From Rhizodiscina lignyota (taxonomy: Eukaryota; Ascomycota; Dothideomycetes; Aulographales; Rhizodiscinaceae): a stretch of 64,000 bases of DNA. A program made the translations under genes and the position numbers. Location of the stretch: positions 1,302,001 through 1,366,000 of the forward strand of contig ML978124.1 in NCBI GenBank assembly GCA_010015805.1. Reading direction: 5' to 3'. This document shows positions 59,638 through 64,000 of this stretch, one piece after another; the first letter of the stretch is position 1, and each line of letters opens with the position of its first letter. The notes under the pieces are model-generated. The model was given only the letters and a program-made list of their open reading frames with translations, was not told the DNA's origin and ran no database searches.

Positions 59638-61819
59638 TCACGCTCCTCTGCCACCCTCTCTGCTGCCTGCTTGCCCTCTATGACTGGACTGCACCGCCGC
59701 ACCGCACCGAACACGCGTTCCCGACTTGGTCTCGAGCGCCGCGTCCGTCAGATCCCACCCAGCGGCCGTGAGCCTCTCTGCGAAGCCGTCGAACGTGCTG
59801 CACACTTGCTCCAACGTGTCTGCCACGTGCTGAAGCTCGCGTGTCACGCGAGTAGCAGACGTCTTTCTGAATCTGTCTGGAGGCATGATGCCGGGGTTGC
59901 CTGACCTGGCCCAAGCTGGAGCTTCGGCCCCAAAGCTCTTATCTCCAGCTCCTTCCGCGAGCTCCGGACGAAAGCTCGAGCTGCTCACGTCGCGATCGGT
60001 GTGCTCGACGCGGTTGTCAGCGCTGTGGTTTCGGACGCTGTTGCTCTTCGTATACAGCTTGTCGTCGGCGGCGGCAGCGGCGTTCGTCTTCTTCGCAAGC
60101 AGTAAGCCGTGGTACCACGCCTTGAGCCCATCGCGCGCCGATGCCCCCTGCTTCAAGACAATGATGGTGCGCGAGGATGATGAATCGGGCCACAGCATGT
60201 ACCATTCTCTGCCGAAGAGATCGAGAACTGCTCGCAGATCTACGCCGCAGGTTGTGAAACTGCCAGATATAGTGCTCTGGCCCTGTTGCTGCGATCCGAG
60301 ACAGCCAAGCAGCCCTTTCATGCTGGAGCCGATGCTGCAGCGCCCGATGACACGATCGTGTTCGTCTCTGAACACACCATCGCGCTCGAAGATGCGCTCC
60401 ATGCGCGAGACTTCCTGCGGTCTGAGCACCGCGTCGTGTTGCAACAGGTGATTAAGCACGATGTTGGCGCGCTGGCGGTTGAGCGAGCGCATCGAGACTG
60501 AGCGGACAGCGAGGTAGTTCGTTCCGAGGTGGATTGCGAGCAGGAAGAGCAAGGCTGCCCATGTTGCGAGTGGAGATGATACGCGCTGGACTACAAGGCT
60601 GCCTGCCTAGAAACTGATCAGTCCATTATGGTCTGATCAAGTGACAATTATGATCATGGACTGGAGAGCATCATGTTCTCCCCGGCTGGTATAAGCGACT
60701 TACCAACATCCCGAGTAAAGAGATCACCGTCTCTTGGCTCGAATCTTTCTGTTTCCATGCATCAGTAACTTTCCTCATTCATACCCAGCCTCACATCCTC
60801 GTCTCTTCATTCCTATTTCCAGAAACAACTCACAGCGTTCAACTCCCCGACATTCCCCTGCCTTGCAAAATGCTGACTCAAACACGCCTTACTTCCATTC
60901 GCAGCAACCCCACATAGGGCTCTCAGGACGCTGCTGCCAGACAGCACGCCGACCCTAATCGGGCGTGGAAACGCAGGCGACAGGCAGTCCAGCACCATGG
61001 CGGCGTCGTTGAAGACGTCGGCTAGCAGGCGGTATCGCTTGCACTCGGGCTCGATGGCGGTGCCGAGGCGATAGGCGAAGAGGATCGTTGCCAGGCGACC
61101 GGTTGAGTCTTGGAGGATTGAGAGGAGGAGGGCGGCGGTGGGGGAGGCGTTGGTGTCGCCTACGCCTATGCCTGAGGAAGGTCAGGGAGAGTGTTGAGAT
61201 TTGTAACGTGGACATGACATGCGAGGAAGATATTCTCTTAGATTGTATAGTCAAGCATATTTAAATATAGAGAGTGCAATGGATTCCAAAATAGAACTGA
61301 CTGCAAATTGAACGAGAATTGGACTTCAGTGTTCACCCTTACCTTCAAGCACGGCACGTGAAGCCAGCAGCCCAGCAATTGCGCTCGAGAACGCCTGCAG
61401 CGAGTCCTGGTATGTCCGTCAGAGCATTCAAATACCCCAATTGGATCGACACCCGGCCGAGACGCACATAAATCTGATACCTATCCAGCCCCTCCGTCAG
61501 CCAAGCTCCCAATATCAAAACCGAACCCCCCGGCTGAACAAACATACCACACATAGTCCTCCGTCACGCTGTGCGGGAATCCCGCGGGCAGAAACACGTC
61601 GAGAGCCCGCTGCCATACCGGCTTCGCGTTCTCCGGGAGCTACAAGACGCCCGTTAACGCGTTGTCCTGGCGTCTCACTCGAGCGCGGCGAGGAAAGACG
61701 CGTACAATGACATCGACTCGGCCGCTCGCGCTGTCGGGCCCGGGCGACTGCACGTAGGTGCTTGTGAGGCCGCCGGCTTCGTCGAACTCGGTTATCTCGA
61801 GGAGGTCTGGGGGAGACAT
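59638..61819 (-). CDS. RUS/DUF647 family membrane protein
   Basis: The RUS (root UV-B sensitive, DUF647) family is best known from plants, where RUS1 and RUS2 act in UV-B and vitamin B6-linked responses; the fungal role is unknown. Seven exons close the frame exactly: 61679-61819, 61548-61639, 61468-61480, 61343-61406, 60834-61171, 60704-60748 and 59638-60606 (553 residues). The third exon is only 13 bp. The first intron is 39 bp and removes an in-frame TAG. Family blocks read FLPAGFPHSVTEDYVWYQIY, DSLQAFSSAIAGLLASRAVL, GIGVGDTNASPTAALLLSIL, CKRYRLLADVFNDAAMVLDC, CGVAANGSKACLSQHFARQG and KDSSQETVISLLGML. The C-terminal part (KQGASARDGLKAWYHGLLLA) resembles the plant domain end. It ends in a less conserved Gly/Arg/Ala tail. 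Several hydrophobic segments suggest an organelle membrane protein. I choose the ATG at 61819; upstream open codons begin at TTG. Confidence 0.85.
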
Positions 61820-62286
61820 GTCTGGAATGTCTTTTCTGGTTTCATGGAGGGTTGGGAGGAAGGGGGTGTTCAATGCCAAGGCATGGAGGTGGCTTTCGCC
61901 ATGGGCAATTTATCGTGCGATAGAGTTCCACGGAGTTCGTCTTGGGATTTGGAAACGCGAAGACTAGATGATGGGAGAGATGTACTTGGCTTAATTGATC
62001 AGTTATAAATAGTTGGAGAGCTAATTTAGTCTTTGATGACATCTCGTTGAGCGCAGGTTATAAGAATTAGTTGGCATATTTCACGAGTCGTCTCAATTGA
62101 AAAGCCTATGGAGTAATAAGAGCAAACTGGATTATCACCATAAGGTGATATTGATATCATATGTACGGTATATGTAATACGCCTTTGCGCAATTGATATA
62201 AACGCCGAGTTCTTATACATACCAACAACGCCCGCTAATGCTTTATCCAAGCCGTAATCAAACAGTCTACAACCCTAATACCCAAC
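61820..62286. other. RUS upstream interval
   Basis: About 470 bp between two minus-strand genes, markedly A+T-rich from about 61970 to 62260. It should hold the RUS promoter and the DUF3712 gene terminator. Confidence 0.5.
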
Positions 62287-64000
62287 TCACAACCTAACCT
62301 TCGCCCCAATTCCCTTTCCCTTAAACCAAATCCCCTCCTCCCACTGGCCCAACTTGACTCCCACATCCGCCATTGCACTCAAATGAAGCTGTCCCCCAAC
62401 AGCCTTCCTTATCGCATCATACCCAACACTCCCCAGACTCCACGCCACCGGCAGCCGCGGCGTCTCACTGAACCCCGGCGGCACAGCAAACATGTCCTCG
62501 TTCAAGATGCGCCCCACCACATCGCCCTTGTAGAACGCAGTCGCATTCAGGAACGTGACGTACAGCGTATTGTGCAGCAGCGGGCTGGCCAAGGAGAAAA
62601 TGGCGGTCGAGGAGAAGAGGTGCATTGTCGCGGAGCGGATGAATTTGCCAGACGAGGCATCTGGGTCGTCCGGGGTGTTCGGATCGGACGGGGTGTGCAA
62701 TCGCGGGGCCGCGAAGATGAGCTTGAGCGCCGAGAGCGCCTTTCCCAGCGCAGGCTGGGAAGGAATCGATTCTTCATGCGCGCGCAGACTGAGGGTGGTG
62801 TTGAAGCCTGTGGTGTGGACATGGGTGAGTCATCTTCTCGCTCGAGATGTACCTATATCGGGAGCAAGCACCCACCTGACAGGTATTGGGAGATCATCTC
62901 CCTGCCGATCGCCCTACCCTTCTCCCCGCTTGCAGATGTGGGATCGTACGTCGCGATCACGGGAACCTTGCTGTTGTTGCCCGGAACAATTGTCACGTCG
63001 CGGACCGTGCCGTGCCCGAGCACGGTATCATTGACCAAAAGGTTAATGTCGATATACGGGACAGTTGCCGAATAATTCGTCGGGTTCGTGAAGTTGACCT
63101 CTGCCCGGATGGTGAGGGAGGTAGGCGTCGTCTGTAGAATGGAAAGATTCCCGATCTGGGGGGCAAGCGCCCCGAACGGATTGCGGCCGCGACCGGGGTT
63201 GCCATTGCCGCCTCGCATCGCTGATATAAACAGCCTGTAGTTAGCTTCTTGTTCGTCCTTTCTGCAGTAACGAATCCGAAAGAAGCCAAAGCTAGACGTT
63301 GGTAAGAAAGCGGTTCATAACCCACGTTTGACGGGGACCACGCCTTCTGCGGGGATTTGCTGCACGCGAATTGTGCCCAAGTCGGTTTCGAGCTCGACGT
63401 CGACGTCAGCCTTGATGGCCAGGAGAATGCCCTTCCCGCCGAAGAGGAGCTTCTGGATGACTTCCGTGAACAGGTCGCTGTTTGTAATCTTGAGTGGGGC
63501 GTCTTCAACTAGTGATTCCACTTCGAGACCGACGGGCTTGCCGTGGATACTGACGCGCGTAGAATTGGCCTGTTGCCATTTATGGAGATCTAGAACGCCA
63601 AGCTTCTTTTTCTCATAGAAGACGTCTGCATTGGCACGGACACGGCTGACATCGACTGGGAAGTTCATCTCTTCTGGTAGATTGATAAGTGCTTTTATCT
63701 TTGCCGATACCTTGGGCTGCGCATCATCGGAATCTGGCTCTGCGAATGGATCAGGCAGCTTGAAATGTACGTCTGTCAAAGAGAAGTTCCGGATTAGGTG
63801 CTCGAAAGTACGCCCAGCAAGCGAGACTGGGACAGTGATATCGGACAGGATTTCCGCGATCCATCTTGGCGTATCTGGCGAAGGCGAATCCGAGCCGCGA
63901 ACGTAGATGGTCGTATCATCTCCGTGGATATAGTTGCCGAGCAGCGCGTCAAGTGGCGACTTTTTCGAATCCGGGCACGCGTTGGTAAGCTCACTTGGTA
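62287..64000 (-). CDS. DUF3712 (Tag1-like) vacuolar-type protein, 5' partial
   Basis: The visible part has three exons, 63322-64000 (open to the window edge), 62876-63234 and 62287-62807, about 519 residues. The 87-bp intron ends CTAACTACAG and keeps the frame; the later CAG at 63226 does not. The 68-bp intron has a GTGGGT donor. The sequence consists of repeated beta-rich, LEA/DUF3712-like units: VPVSLAGRTFEHLIRNFSLT, KPVGLEVESLVEDAPLKITN, NSDLFTEVIQKLLFGGKGIL, LSILQTTPTSLTIRAEVNFT and VPYIDINLLVNDTVLGHGTV. NxT/S sites (NNS, NYS, NDT, NAT) fit a lumenal protein. The related yeast protein Tag1 is vacuolar and linked to stopping autophagy. Fungal homologues are often database-named pre-rRNA processing protein, a label I would not trust. 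The N-terminus, where a membrane anchor is expected, is outside the window. Confidence 0.8.

Overview
The window comes from the nuclear genome of a filamentous ascomycete (Pezizomycotina). Genes are split by short introns, mostly 45-100 bp, with GT donors, CTAAC or CTGAC-like branch sites and AG acceptors. The gene set is typical of these fungi: a Vps17-type sorting nexin, MET2, ICE2, KEX1, COX18, ALG11, YVH1, VFA1, ARG4, GUT2, a PQ-loop transporter, an RGS protein, a RUS/DUF647 protein and a DUF3712 protein. A Dothideomycete is my best guess, but this rests on the general look of the proteins and not on a marker. I see no RNA genes, no CRISPR array and no intact transposon. Layout: 0-5 kb holds the 3' part of a vps17-like gene (+), MET2 (-) and an unrecognised 509-residue protein (+) diverging from MET2. 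5.1-8.4 kb is gene-free. 8.4-16.8 kb holds an MHYT-domain membrane sensor (+), ICE2 (-) and KEX1 (-). 16.8-21.5 kb lacks intact genes but carries protein-like fragments with many stops, read here as decayed genes. 21.5-24.6 kb is the divergent pair COX18 (-) and ALG11 (+). 24.6-31.6 kb is a 7 kb gene-free stretch. 31.6-40.5 kb holds a C2H2 zinc-finger factor (-) and the phosphatase YVH1 (+), 4.2 kb apart and divergent. 43-49.5 kb is the densest part: VFA1 (-), ARG4 (+), GUT2 (+) and an NTF2-like protein (-). 50.8-56 kb holds a disrupted flavin-reductase-like gene (+), a PQ-loop transporter (-) and an RGS protein (-). 59.6-64 kb holds the RUS/DUF647 gene (-) and a partial DUF3712 gene (-). The genes do not form one pathway. 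Several act on endomembranes (sorting nexin, Ice2, Kex1, Alg11, Vfa1, PQ-loop, DUF3712) and two are amino-acid biosynthesis enzymes (Met2, Arg4). This is ordinary housekeeping synteny, not a biosynthetic cluster or defence island. The points most worth a second look are: a 1,139-bp intron splitting the catalytic His-Cys pair of YVH1; an FMN-binding split-barrel gene with both a frameshift and an altered splice donor; a 13-bp micro-exon in the RUS gene; decayed coding segments at 18.4-20.1 kb; and introns in MET2 and the MHYT gene that can be retained without breaking the frame. I did not find a convincing new biological system. All exon coordinates were derived by eye from splice signals, frame and family similarity recalled from memory; no search was run.
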